Below are positions 1-9,469 of a stretch of DNA of 64,000 bases, in pieces. The notes below the pieces were generated by a model. The model saw nothing but the letters and a program-made list of their open reading frames with translations, was not told where the DNA came from and did not search any database. Every line of letters begins with the position of its first letter. Within the stretch, counting starts at the first letter, position 1. Both the position numbers and the translations under genes were made by a program. Origin of the DNA: Chondrus crispus (Eukaryota > Rhodophyta > Florideophyceae > Gigartinales > Gigartinaceae). Location of the stretch: contig NW_005178983.1 of the NCBI RefSeq assembly GCF_000350225.1, positions 248,001 to 312,000 on the forward strand, given 5' to 3'.

Positions 1-369
1 CATTTCTAGTTGGCACTCTCCTCGTACAGGAGAGTGCATTTTGTTTAGTGTACGTCGGGAAGGGCATTTAAGGACCCTACGGCAAGCCCAAAGTAAAGGG
101 TTACCATTGACACGAAGACATCGACTCCCCCAAGGTTTACAGAAATTTCTGTTTATCCTGCAGGCAAGCTCTTGGAAATTGTATGTGTTCATTTCAGTGT
201 GTTTATGTTCAATAAGACTCGTGCACGTGTGTACAATCAACAAAACATGGCAGATTTAGGCCAGGAAGAAGGTGGAGGAAATAGAGAGGTTCAAGGTCGA
301 AGCGCTTAGTTCCAGCCGATCGCTCACCCGGTACTGCGCAGTTTTGATCCAAGGAAGGTCTCAGCTTTT

Positions 370-1260
370 TTGCGAGAGTACGCACGCTACAAGAACGAGG
401 TAGAAGAGAAGAGCAAGGAAGTGCATTCAATGATGGCAGCCTCGTTCAAGGTATGCATAGAACGCTCCAGATTGGAGAACATGCACTTCCTAGGAAAATT
501 TGATGATATCGCTCCGAATACTGGTGTCGATGAACTGACATCTGAAAATATAGAGCAATTCATAGAAAGCATTGTCACGCATGACGATGAAGCTGAAGTA
601 GACCCAGCAGTGATAGAGGAGGCCTTGAAGGGAATCAAGGTGGCGATGACGATCGCTGATCCTCAGGCCCGAATGATGGAGTTCGTGAATGATTTTTTCG
701 AGAGACTTGAGAGTGTTGGATATGTAGATTTCAGAGAAAGAAACCCGGAGAAGACAGTCAAGCTCATTCAATCAAGTTTGTTCCCATTTAATCTGAAGTC
801 AGCCATGGCTCAGCACCTAGAATACCAAGAAGGGCTGAGGCGAAATGTTCGCACTTACCTAAAGATTCTACTGAAAGAAGCCACCGTCCAGAATAAGGCT
901 AGAGAAAATTACCAGGCCACCGGAAGGGATAAGCGTCTAGCCGATAAAGCAGGAAAGGGTAAATATCCTTTAGTCGTCGTGAAGCACAAAGTCGGAAGCA
1001 CGGATTCGAAAGGACTTACCGGTACAAAGCAAGAACCGGAATGCCTCAACCCAGACTGTACCGGCAAACATAGAGTCAAGAACTGCCCAAACACATCAAA
1101 AGATCTAGCAAGGAAGCTGCTAAAAGATTTTTTGACGGACAACAGAAGGCAGCAAGGAAAATTGGCGGCGAAGGAACGAAGGATGATAGCACCCACTTTT
1201 TGGGAACATTCGCTGGTAAAGTACTATCTGTTATGTGCACAGACGTCGGATCGGATATAA
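370..1260 (+). CDS. gag-like region of element C with a CCHC-type knuckle
   Basis: Open region of about 296 codons upstream of the protease/RT part of element C. It is helical and charged, and ends in a variant zinc knuckle, CLNPDCTGKHRVKNC (spacing C-x4-C-x3-H-x4-C, where the usual retroviral spacing is C-x2-C-x4-H-x4-C). A capsid/nucleocapsid protein is expected here from its place and the knuckle. I see no full match to a named gag family. It is part of a broken element. Confidence 0.6.
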   Translation: MREYARYKNEVEEKSKEVHSMMAASFKVCIERSRLENMHFLGKFDDIAPNTGVDELTSENIEQFIESIVTHDDEAEVDPAVIEEALKGIKVAMTIADPQARMMEFVNDFFERLESVGYVDFRERNPEKTVKLIQSSLFPFNLKSAMAQHLEYQEGLRRNVRTYLKILLKEATVQNKARENYQATGRDKRLADKAGKGKYPLVVVKHKVGSTDSKGLTGTKQEPECLNPDCTGKHRVKNCPNTSKDLARKLLKDFLTDNRRQQGKLAAKERRMIAPTFWEHSLVKYYLLCAQTSDRI

Positions 1261-2112
1261 ATCTGATGTCAGGAGAAACCCTGATCGAGCTAATTCGAGC
1301 AAAGGCAGATATGACAGTCACGAAATTGGAGCGTCCGAGGAAGTATAAAATGGCTGCTTTAAAGGCCCAGGATGGCACGGAGGTCTACATTGAATGTGAT
1401 CGCAAAGTTGTGGTCAACACAGAGATTCAAATAAGGCACGCCAAGTGCCTCATGGTGCAGAACATGTCGTGGCTAGTTACTGCTCAAGATATAATTGAAC
1501 CCCTTATTGGTCGTCCAACTCTGGAAGCACTTGGCTTGGACATGAAAGACGTTCTAGAGGCTGCAGTGGATGGTTTCAATGGAGTTGTCGACGCAAGAAC
1601 GATGTTGGCAGGAGAAGATTATGAGAACGGAACTGTTGCCCGACTACTGGCTTCAGGCATATACAAGTCTGAACGAAATTCTTCTGGCATGTATCACTCT
1701 GACCGGGGATTTTCGGACGATGCAGAAGCAGAATACCGAGACGACTGGCTAGACCTCGGTATTGATACGGACATTGAAATGCGGGATGCCGTTCAGAACG
1801 CCATGGATAAGGCTAAGCAGAATGGGTTGTCAGAGGCTGGCGGAGAGCAGCTCAAATCATTACTGGCCAGATATCGGGACACACTCCGGATTCGCCTGGG
1901 GCCTGATCAACCGGCCAAGGTAGAGCCCACGAAGCGTACTCTAAAAGACGGAGCAGTACCATTCATGGCCAAACCAAGACGCTTCACGGCAGAGCAGAGA
2001 TGTTTTATCAACAAGTATGTCGGCAAGCTGAAAGAATTCGGGTTCGTAAAAATCAACACACATTCCATGTGGGCAGCGGCACCAGTTTTAGTACCAAAAC
2101 CTGCCCCAGCAA
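1200..2112 (+). CDS. protease and start of reverse transcriptase of element C
   Basis: The region carries an aspartic-protease-like site (CTDVGSD, compare the family D-x-G-S/A), then a linker with the IEPLIGRPTLEALGLD segment typical of the protease C-terminal half, then the entry to reverse transcriptase (SMWAAAPVLVPKP). Similar protease-RT layouts occur in Ty3/gypsy pol genes. The reading region stops being retroelement at 2112, where the DNA-transposon terminus starts. Part of a broken element. Confidence 0.65.
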
Positions 2113-2460
2113 CACAGGAAGGTCAGATTTATGATAAATTTAATAAAAGCAATGATGTTGCTATTTTTGGGGCCAAAAAATGCTGGATTTTTGCCAGCAA
2201 TGAACGGTGGCCCGTGGGTCATTGGTTCGCGGGCAGCCATATTTTGCCAGCTTTTTTGGCCGTTCCCATTCAGCACGGGGATGAGGGGCGTTTCTGGTTC
2301 CGGCCAGTGACTGGACCAGAATTTTTGCTGGAGTACCATAGTTGTAACGGAAATGTTTTTTTGATACCTCGATGTAGCAAAGTGATGTGCTATTCTGCTG
2401 CCTACTAAACCAGCGCTTGCCCGTGATGTCCTTAACCTTCACGTGCTCGTACCAGAATAA
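2113..2460 (+). other. left end of a CACTA-like transposon (D) with subterminal repeats
   Basis: Begins with CACAGGAAGGTCA, a 13-bp terminal sequence of the kind seen at CACTA/En-Spm ends. The same 13 bases in inverse orientation end at 22929, and a 12/13 match ends at 62988. Inside lie several AT-rich motifs of the type TTTTTGCCAGC, GCCAAAAAAT and TTTTTTGGCC in both orientations, as expected for subterminal transposase-binding arrays. It directly interrupts the RT region of element C. The matching right end of this particular insertion is not proven: flanks at 2111-2112 (AA) and 22930 (GTG) show no shared duplication. Confidence 0.65.
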
Positions 2461-2594
2461 GCTCATGCCTAACCCGCGCTAGTACCAGAGGCGTTCATCG
2501 ACCTTTTCACGTTTTCTCAACTGATTGAGTCCTCTCGCCATCATTTTTCCTTTGCTTCCCGACTTTGCGCATCTTGTGTTCCTACTGAGGCTCA

Positions 2595-4904
2595 ATGACC
2601 CCGCGAAAAAGGTCTGGGAAGAAGGCAGGGCGTGCTCATTCGCGTTCTGCGGCCATGAAACCCGCTGCTTCAGGCAATCAGCGAGGCCGCTTGTCTCAGC
2701 AGAAGGGACCCCTGACATCTCGGAAGTCTAACAGCCAAGCGCCTGGGGCTCAGGTCCCCGCGGAACGCCGGTCATCTCCTCGTGTTGCGGCCGAAGCTAC
2801 TCCCGCAGCGGCTGGGCAGGAATCCCGGCGGGTTTCAAGCAATACAGTCAGGACACCCCAAGGCAGTCCGCCATCTCACACGTGCTCGCTTCCCGTTCGA
2901 AGTCAGGGAAGTGGTCCGTCTGATGCAGCACCTCCGCGTGCGGGCAAGCGCAAGCGCGCCATCGGTTCGTCTCCGGGTGAAGACTTTTCCCTTTTGTTCG
3001 GGGATGGAGATCATGGCGAGGAAGATGAACACACAGAACGCAAACGGGCGAACCGTCAGTTGCTCGAGCTCCATGGACGCGAGCCAGAGGAGTTCGTCGA
3101 CGAGAGTGTGCAGGCTAGTGCAGCAGAGATGGACGGGGTCGCCGAAACTCAAGATGTGGAAGACGTCGTCGTTCCCACGCGTCGTGAGTGCATGGCAGGT
3201 TCCTTGCCGAGTCAGCCCCGGGGCCCCCATTTGGCTCGAGCACTTGGGGAAGACTCTAACCACGGAGTACTTCGAGTCATGCGGGAACTGCATGCTCGTT
3301 TGGAGAAGCAGCTCGCCATTGAAAAAAAGGAAATTCTGGGTGCAATCAAGGCTGTATCTTCTCGTGTCTCAACCTTAGAGCGGACGTTATCACGCTGCCA
3401 GGACGCCGTCAACATTGTTCTTCTGAATTCCGCCCTGCCGAAGACAGGAAAAGCAGCCGAGAAGGCCTCTTTAAACGACCTCCTTAGGCCTATGGAGGAC
3501 ATCTTCGCAGGGAAATTCATGTGCATTATCTTCACAAGAGCGTTGATAAATTGCACCATGAGAGTTCTTCCTCAGAGAAAGGAAGCGAGTGAATCCTTAG
3601 AGGGTGTGAGTCGTGACACACAATTTTCCAAGCTTCAATTGGACGTCAATAGTTCCGAAGTGTTGGGGTTCGGACTTTTACTTGTCGAGGTCCTTTTGTG
3701 GAAAAGGGACCCAAGCGAGGAGAAAACCGAGGAGCTGCTGGGTACGAAGCAAGCTCGTCAGTATGTGGTCCTGCGAAAGGCTTGGGGAAAGAGCTTGATT
3801 GCAAATGCAATGAACAATCCGAGTATTGGGACGAAGTCACTCGAAATGGTACATCCGAACATCCGCGGGAAGCTGAAGACCGCTGAGAAACCTTTTTGGC
3901 TGAGGCCGGGCTACATAACAATGAGCACAGTCGAGTCTTTCTTCAACGAAGAATTTGCTTCAACGGCCATCAAGAAGGCCCGGCGTGTGACTCGGCGTCG
4001 AAGCGATAAGATGGGCGAAGATGAGCCAATTGGATTCATCAAGGACGAAGACATTAGGGTTGAGATCGTTCGCCGCGTTTTCAAGATAGGTAATCAGTTT
4101 CTGAACAAGTCCAGGGAGCTTGGGCGGAAATCCTTCTTTCAAAACTTCTCATATGTTTTCCAAAGTCAAGTGGGAGTCTCATTCCAGTATGAGAATCCAC
4201 CCCGCCCGCACATGAACCTCCAAGATATCCCAGACGGAACCTGTCGTACTGCTATGAAGTCGGTCGCTGAGGTGAACCCCCTGAATTTGATAGCATGGAA
4301 GAAGCTGATTTCTGAAAGCGATCCCTTCATATTTATCACTACGTATGACGTTGAGACGAAAGACAAGGATGGAAGGAAGGAGACTCAAAAAATTGTTATC
4401 CGACTCAATGCCATGCACGTCGCCTTGAAGTTCTTGGTGGCTTTTACCAGGTGTGGCAGTGATGAAGACCTCTATTCAATATCCAAGGAATCCTTTCGTG
4501 TGATTTACATGACTGCTGTCCTGTTTCGGGAGATCATGCTGATGAAGGTGATCGAGGCGAGGGGTGCATTTTCTCGAAACGAGCAGATATTGCATGAAGT
4601 GGATGGCCAGGATCACCACAATGGATCATGGCGGTCGCGACTGAGATCGCTCTACTCAGATCTTTTGACTGAAGGACAGGGAGAAAAGCGGGGTGAGCTT
4701 CCACAGCAACTGTCCAGTATTTTGAAGGAGAAGCTAGTGATGTCCGTAGATATGTACAACTCCGTGCACGATCCCCCGGTCCGTTCAGGTTCACATCACG
4801 AGGATAATGATGATCTGAGCGTGGTGGATGGTGAGGATGAAATCCAGGCGGATCAAGTCGAAGACGATGAGGATGTGGTCATGGTCCACGACTTCGATTT
4901 ATAA
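2595..4904 (+). CDS. transposon accessory protein, coiled-coil, nuclear-type (769 aa)
   Basis: Single open frame from ATG at 2595, about 480 bp inside a CACTA-like terminus. The first 130 residues are low-complexity, rich in S, P, R and K with basic clusters (GKRKRA) that look like nuclear-localisation signals. An acidic/basic patch follows, then a coiled coil near residues 225-270 containing LERTLSRCQDAVN, a long helical domain, and an acidic tail rich in D and E (last about 35 residues). The coiled-coil motif matches LEKKMERCEDATN in the decayed gene at 59940-62296, and a later segment (VIRLNAMHVALKFLVAF) aligns with the same gene, so this is a family. Role unknown; by position it could be the equivalent of the En/Spm DNA-binding protein TnpA, which is inference. 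No transposase motifs are seen. Confidence 0.7.
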   Translation: MTPRKRSGKKAGRAHSRSAAMKPAASGNQRGRLSQQKGPLTSRKSNSQAPGAQVPAERRSSPRVAAEATPAAAGQESRRVSSNTVRTPQGSPPSHTCSLPVRSQGSGPSDAAPPRAGKRKRAIGSSPGEDFSLLFGDGDHGEEDEHTERKRANRQLLELHGREPEEFVDESVQASAAEMDGVAETQDVEDVVVPTRRECMAGSLPSQPRGPHLARALGEDSNHGVLRVMRELHARLEKQLAIEKKEILGAIKAVSSRVSTLERTLSRCQDAVNIVLLNSALPKTGKAAEKASLNDLLRPMEDIFAGKFMCIIFTRALINCTMRVLPQRKEASESLEGVSRDTQFSKLQLDVNSSEVLGFGLLLVEVLLWKRDPSEEKTEELLGTKQARQYVVLRKAWGKSLIANAMNNPSIGTKSLEMVHPNIRGKLKTAEKPFWLRPGYITMSTVESFFNEEFASTAIKKARRVTRRRSDKMGEDEPIGFIKDEDIRVEIVRRVFKIGNQFLNKSRELGRKSFFQNFSYVFQSQVGVSFQYENPPRPHMNLQDIPDGTCRTAMKSVAEVNPLNLIAWKKLISESDPFIFITTYDVETKDKDGRKETQKIVIRLNAMHVALKFLVAFTRCGSDEDLYSISKESFRVIYMTAVLFREIMLMKVIEARGAFSRNEQILHEVDGQDHHNGSWRSRLRSLYSDLLTEGQGEKRGELPQQLSSILKEKLVMSVDMYNSVHDPPVRSGSHHEDNDDLSVVDGEDEIQADQVEDDEDVVMVHDFDL

Positions 4905-4997
4905 GGGGTCGTATTTGATGTGATAGTGAAACTTCTTAGTTCACCACAGTGAAAAATGCGTAAAGCGGGAGACTGCTGTAGCATGAATGAATTGAGT
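4905..4997. terminator. convergent 3' intergenic spacer
   Basis: 93-bp gap between two convergent genes (plus strand ending at 4904, minus strand ending at 4998). Polyadenylation of both genes must lie in or beyond it. No canonical AATAAA is visible in this gap on either strand. Confidence 0.3.
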
Positions 4998-6365
4998 TTA
5001 CTTAAAGAGGCCCAGAACTTTGGCAACAGTGATGAATTGCTTCACATGGGCAGACCCTTTGATAGAAATGAATGGGACATGCACTTCAAGTACTCCTAGT
5101 ACGTCGCTGCGATTTACATCAGCAAATATAGACTGACAAGGATTGGATTGAAGATTCCATCGCAGGTAGAACGACTCCTTCCGGTCCGATGGTCCGCTGA
5201 CCACTTTTTCAGCACTCATTACCTTGGAAATGCGTTCTTGGAAGTTAAGCTCTGATAGTCTTATGTCTTCCAGTGGATAGGAGTAGGTCTGCTCTATGGA
5301 ATCCCAAGTGCAATCCCGACGAAATACAACGTGCCGTTGTTCATCCTCGTCATCCCTTATAACAGCAAGAGAATCTCCAATTGTCATATAGCACGGGTCA
5401 GAAAGAGATTCGGTGTTGGGACCGGCCATACAGCCTATCACTCTGGCAGATACATAATTGTCGGTACCTTTTTCCAGCCTTTTTGCGATGATCACGTCTC
5501 TGACAACTTGCGGTGATGCTGGTCCGAGTGCTTCTGACAAGTCTAGGAAGCTCCTAAAGTATATACTCGTCTCCTTCACAACTGATTTCCGGCACATATA
5601 ATCTTCCGGAAGAATAGAAACCTTTGTTCGTAGCTGAGCTTTGACTCTTTCGGATATAGAATCAAACTGGAGCAATGTGCAGTCTGCTCGCGCCTTAAAT
5701 GAGTGTTGTACAAACCACTTCGTCCCACGGGTTATTTCAACTGGGGTAGGACGTGTCGGTGTCTTGAGTAACCAATGCTCTAGACGCAACGAAATAAACT
5801 TAAGAGGAATATTGGAGCCTGCATCAGAAATGAGGAGCGGATTCTGAGTCCATAGTGCAGTCGTAATCGAGGATTGCTGTCCTTTCACCACTTCCTCAAG
5901 ATACTGAAGGCGTCTGGAAAGAGCATTTAGTTCACGAGTATCTTTGATTGTATTCTGGTCAAGTGAGACAGTCGTCGTGTGGTTAACCTTCTTGCATTTT
6001 TCTACCATGGCACTACCTGGAGCATAGTCCATATCATCTGCATCCATCGATGCGCTTGCCACGTCTGAGCTTGCGCTGTTATCCAATCGCACGGATGTAT
6101 CTTTGAGTCTCCAGCTAAACTTTTGTCCATCTTGTACAAACTCGTTTCCCTCCTTGAAAGTAACCTTGCTTTTACATGCCCTGAATCCAAACGCTGCCTT
6201 GTATTGAATGGTCCCTTTGAGCACCTCTCGACGATCATCATGAAAGTAGTTGAGACTAATGACTGTTGCTGGGAACCATGCCTTGCTTTCTTCTTCATTC
6301 TCCAAGGTATAGTAGACCTCTATATCACTCCCGAATTGGAGGCCATTGAAAAGATCTGATACCAT
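4998..6365 (-). CDS. protein with Tudor/Agenet-like N-terminus, transposon-associated (455 aa)
   Basis: Open frame on the minus strand; the first ATG is at 6365 (the frame extends six bases further up to a TTG). Residues about 12-85 resemble a Tudor/Agenet SH3-like barrel: FGSDIEVYYTLENEEESKAW leads into FPATVISL, then IQYKAAFGF. In known proteins this fold binds methylated lysine or arginine. A short coiled coil lies near residues 135-165 (LNALSRRLQYLEEVVKG). The C-terminal 270 residues are not recognised. It is convergent with the accessory gene and lies about 3 kb inside the same transposon end, so it is probably a cargo or accessory gene of that element. The Tudor call is by motif only. 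Confidence 0.55.
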   Translation of the reverse strand: MVSDLFNGLQFGSDIEVYYTLENEEESKAWFPATVISLNYFHDDRREVLKGTIQYKAAFGFRACKSKVTFKEGNEFVQDGQKFSWRLKDTSVRLDNSASSDVASASMDADDMDYAPGSAMVEKCKKVNHTTTVSLDQNTIKDTRELNALSRRLQYLEEVVKGQQSSITTALWTQNPLLISDAGSNIPLKFISLRLEHWLLKTPTRPTPVEITRGTKWFVQHSFKARADCTLLQFDSISERVKAQLRTKVSILPEDYMCRKSVVKETSIYFRSFLDLSEALGPASPQVVRDVIIAKRLEKGTDNYVSARVIGCMAGPNTESLSDPCYMTIGDSLAVIRDDEDEQRHVVFRRDCTWDSIEQTYSYPLEDIRLSELNFQERISKVMSAEKVVSGPSDRKESFYLRWNLQSNPCQSIFADVNRSDVLGVLEVHVPFISIKGSAHVKQFITVAKVLGLFK

Positions 6366-7650
6366 TATCAACTGGGGGATGGTATCGTCCTCTGTTAATT
6401 TCCCTTGGAAAGTGATACTTGAGAAATTTGTTTGAAATATATACCGAAGACTAAAGAGTTGGGGGTAACCATTGGAACGTAGTCAGTATATAGACATATG
6501 TGTTTTTTGTGAAATCGATATTTTTGTAACGGTCACATTTAAAGATGCACGGCTCTGTGCAGCATCTAAATACCATGGGACTTAGACGTGCAAGTGAACA
6601 GCTGGGTATGGGCTCCAAAGGTACCGACATCATCCAGTCCGGATTGCTTTGAAAGTCAGTCATGTGTCATTGAATTACTGTTCTTTTAATCATAGTTGCT
6701 TTAGATTTAATTGTGCAATGAAGATAGAAGTGTCACTACAGAGTGATGATGATACTGTTCTCGCTATTGAAAGTATGATTTACCCAGTACCTACTCTTGG
6801 ATGTCGTCCTCATCGGTGCCCTTCCTCTGTGAATCACTGTCACCACTAGAATCACTTGAGCGGTAATCAGAAGAAGAGTTCGGGACCGTTTAGAATTAGG
6901 CCTCAAGCCAGATTTTACACACGGTAACGTACGGACCCTACGTGTCCGTACCGGTCTTTATATCAAGGAGGGAGAAAACTCACCCTCAGAATGGGTGACC
7001 GTGGAATAAGGCCAGGCACGGTGTGTACAAGTGGTGCTAGTGAACCCTACGGACGCCGAAAAAAGAAACGAATATCAAATCATTGCATTAGTCATATGAA
7101 ACTGCAGTACGTAAACGAACTTTATTGCGTTTGAGGACTACAAGTGAACACGAATATTCGTCAGAATCCTCCCGCCTGGTGAACGCGCTCGAGCAACACA
7201 AGCTTGCGATATACATTATAATGCCCTAGAATCCCGTCCTAAGGATGCGGGGCGCAGAGGCACCGTTGTTGTAATGATGGTAATTCCGGTCCAGATGGAA
7301 AATGGCGTTAGCTGAACTTCATGCCACAGCGCGTTGCGCATGACTTTTCATTTTTCGGGCTGAGGTTGGAAAGGGTGGGGATATTGAGAAAGCAATGAGT
7401 CGGCTGCCTGGAGCCCGCGATTACCTTGGTTTAAAAATAGCCCGAAGATTGCGTACGCTTAATGATGGCACCTCCGCATATGCACGTTCTGGGGAAGGCC
7501 GGGGTTGGGTTTCGGCTCGGCGTTCTCGACGGCCGCTGGTTTCTAAAAGGGAGAAAATGTCCGAATACTTCCTGCGTCGCGCGACACAGTCCTTGCTGTA
7601 TAAATTTGCATCGGATTTAAAGGCAATGTTTACGTATTTGAACCGGATGC
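6366..7650. other. no recognisable gene
   Basis: About 1.3 kb with no convincing coding frame. It holds a TATA-like stretch near 6955 and an AT-rich segment near 7070-7120, but no paired ends. It may be decayed transposon sequence or untranslated flank of the minus-strand gene ending at 4998. Confidence 0.4.
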
Positions 7651-7654
7651 GTCC

Positions 7655-8400
7655 TGATATCAGTGGCAACTGATCACGGGCCGGCGAAGAATGCCGTCCG
7701 ACATAGTCATTGCTGTAAAAATTTGCAATATTTGGGGTGCAAATTTTGAGATTTGGGAGCTGTGATCAGTCGCCACTGATCGCAGGCCGGCGAGGGGTGC
7801 CGTCCGTCACCGTCCTTGATGTAAAATTTGCAAAATTTGGATGGTATTGAATTGTGATTATACTTTGGTGGGAAATGATACCTAGTGTCGTACGGCACCC
7901 CTCTCAGGCATGTGATCAGCGGCGGCTGATCACACGACGCCAACGGAGAGTTAGAACTAATTAAAATACGTAAATAATGCATTTGCACAGGATACAGAAA
8001 GTACAGCAGGAACACGTATACGTTTGTTCAAAAATGATGCAAATATGCAGCAGGGTCATGAAGACAACTGTGTTTCGAGAAGTACGCAAATTTTTTACAG
8101 CAATGACGGTGTCGTACGACACCCTTGCCGGCCTGTGATCAGTGGCCACTGATCACAGCTCCCATCCTGCAAAATTTGCCACCAAATTTTGCAAATTTTA
8201 TACAGCAATGACGATGTCGTACGACACCCCCTGCCGGCCTGTGATCAGTGGCCACTGATCACAGCTCCCCACTGATCACAGGTCCTAACTCTCAAAATTT
8301 GCATCAATATTTTGCAATTTTATACAGCAATGACGGTGTAGTGCGACACCCCCTGCCGGCCTGTGATCAGTGGCCACTGATCACAGGACGCAACCCACTT
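7655..8400. repeat. array of palindrome-centred repeats, head-to-head
   Basis: Units of roughly 105-120 bp are built around a perfect 24-bp palindrome with half-site TGTGATCAGTGG (8134-8157, 8240-8263, 8362-8385). Diverged inverted relatives lie near 7657-7690, 7765-7790 and 7910-7930. Each unit also has CAAAATTTGCA and GACGATGTCGTACGACACC-like motifs. The left units run in the opposite direction to the right units. Two further units lie at 15595-15832. They could be subterminal repeats or a small non-autonomous element family. Confidence 0.7.
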
Positions 8401-8609
8401 CACAACCACCTTTTTCAACGTCCACCTCTCATAGACAAACAAGTATTTATAAGTGCCGACAATTCGTGTCCGCCCCAGTCACTGAAAAAGCGTCGCTTTC
8501 GTACGACAACAACGCATCTTCACGAATACTGCAGAGAAAATGGGACTACAATATAGAGTATAGGGAAGGAAACCCCAAAAATCTTTTTAAAGACACTTGT
8601 TTACATAAA

Positions 8610-8832
8610 CAGATAGAGGGAAGAGGAGATGCAGCCAGAGAGGCGGAGAGGGAGCGATAGAGAGAGAGAGGGATACAAGGAAGAGAGATGGACACAAATA
8701 TAGAGAGATGGACACACACATAGATAGATGGTCACCATAAAGAATTGGATAAACATAAAGAGAGATGGGTATAAACATAGAGAGAGACAGAGACAGAGAC
8801 AGACAGAGAGATACAGAGGGAGAGACAGAGCG
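8610..8832 (+). repeat. GA-rich low-complexity tract
   Basis: Imperfect AGAGAGAGGG and AGACAGAGACAGAC runs. The region has no coding potential beyond repeat-driven frames. Confidence 0.85.
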
Positions 8833-9099
8833 GTTTATCCAACCATTTGTGCAATCGGTGGTATGCACTCCATTTATTGTCCAGCTAGGCATTATGGAAT
8901 TCTAAAGGAGGTGATGGTTACTTAGTCAATATCGTGCCACCGTTAATTTTCTCAAACAATTAGACCAATGGCAGTAGGATGACTAATTCTACTTTAGTGG
9001 TCCTTGTCTACTTTACGAGCGGTCCTGGGCGAGTAAGGTGATTCCTTACCGGCTCAGGTGCACCTTGTCAATAAACAAACACTTTCATATGTGATCTTC

Positions 9100-9455
9100 G
9101 TGATCCCCTCACACAACTCACACAAAGCCATCACAAAATGCACACTGCCATCACAAAATGCACATTATCAGTGTGAGAGTTTTTATTTCAAGGTTGACGT
9201 TTGAGAGTCTTGAGATGCGTCTCACAAAACCGTCACAAAAGATTCACGAAAATGTGTGATGTTTGAGACGATTTTTGTCATGATCACAAAACGTTCTCAA
9301 AAAGTGCTACAATTCAACAAATATTCACAAACCATGTGTGACGAATAAGAAGATGGCGTGAGACGAATGAGATGAAGGCGGCGAAAAGAGCAAAACTCTC
9401 ACAAATCGTCACACAAATCGTCTCACTTTTTGTGACGCCCTAAATCGTCACAAAA
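9100..9455. repeat. TCACAAA-rich subterminal-type array
   Basis: More than ten copies of TCACAAA or its complement TTTGTGA/TTTTGTGA, in both orientations, within about 350 bp. Dense, two-way short motifs of this kind are the hallmark of the subterminal zones of CACTA-type elements, where the transposase or its helper binds. No matching terminal inverted repeat was found, so the parent element is not delimited. Confidence 0.55.
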
Positions 9456-9469
9456 CGGAGCACAGGAAT

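Larger units (their letters stand above)
1..2112 (+). mobile_element. Ty3/gypsy-type LTR element C, 5' part only
   Basis: Fragment of an LTR retrotransposon running from a leader or LTR remnant through a gag-like region and a protease region to the very start of reverse transcriptase. The window opens inside it, so its left LTR is not delimited; positions 1-245 include a short hairpin and an AATAAG motif and may be LTR tail or leader. Its right side ends at 2112, where the CACAGGAAGGTCA end of a DNA transposon begins. The rest of pol is not seen nearby. It is a broken fossil. The family call rests on the protease-before-RT order and on the RT-entry motif WAAAPVLVPKP. Confidence 0.75.

Noticed and set aside
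6890-7160. Possible LTR with TATAAAG and AATAAA-like signals
   Set aside because: The two signals are in the wrong order for an LTR on either strand, and no TG...CA ends with target duplication were found.
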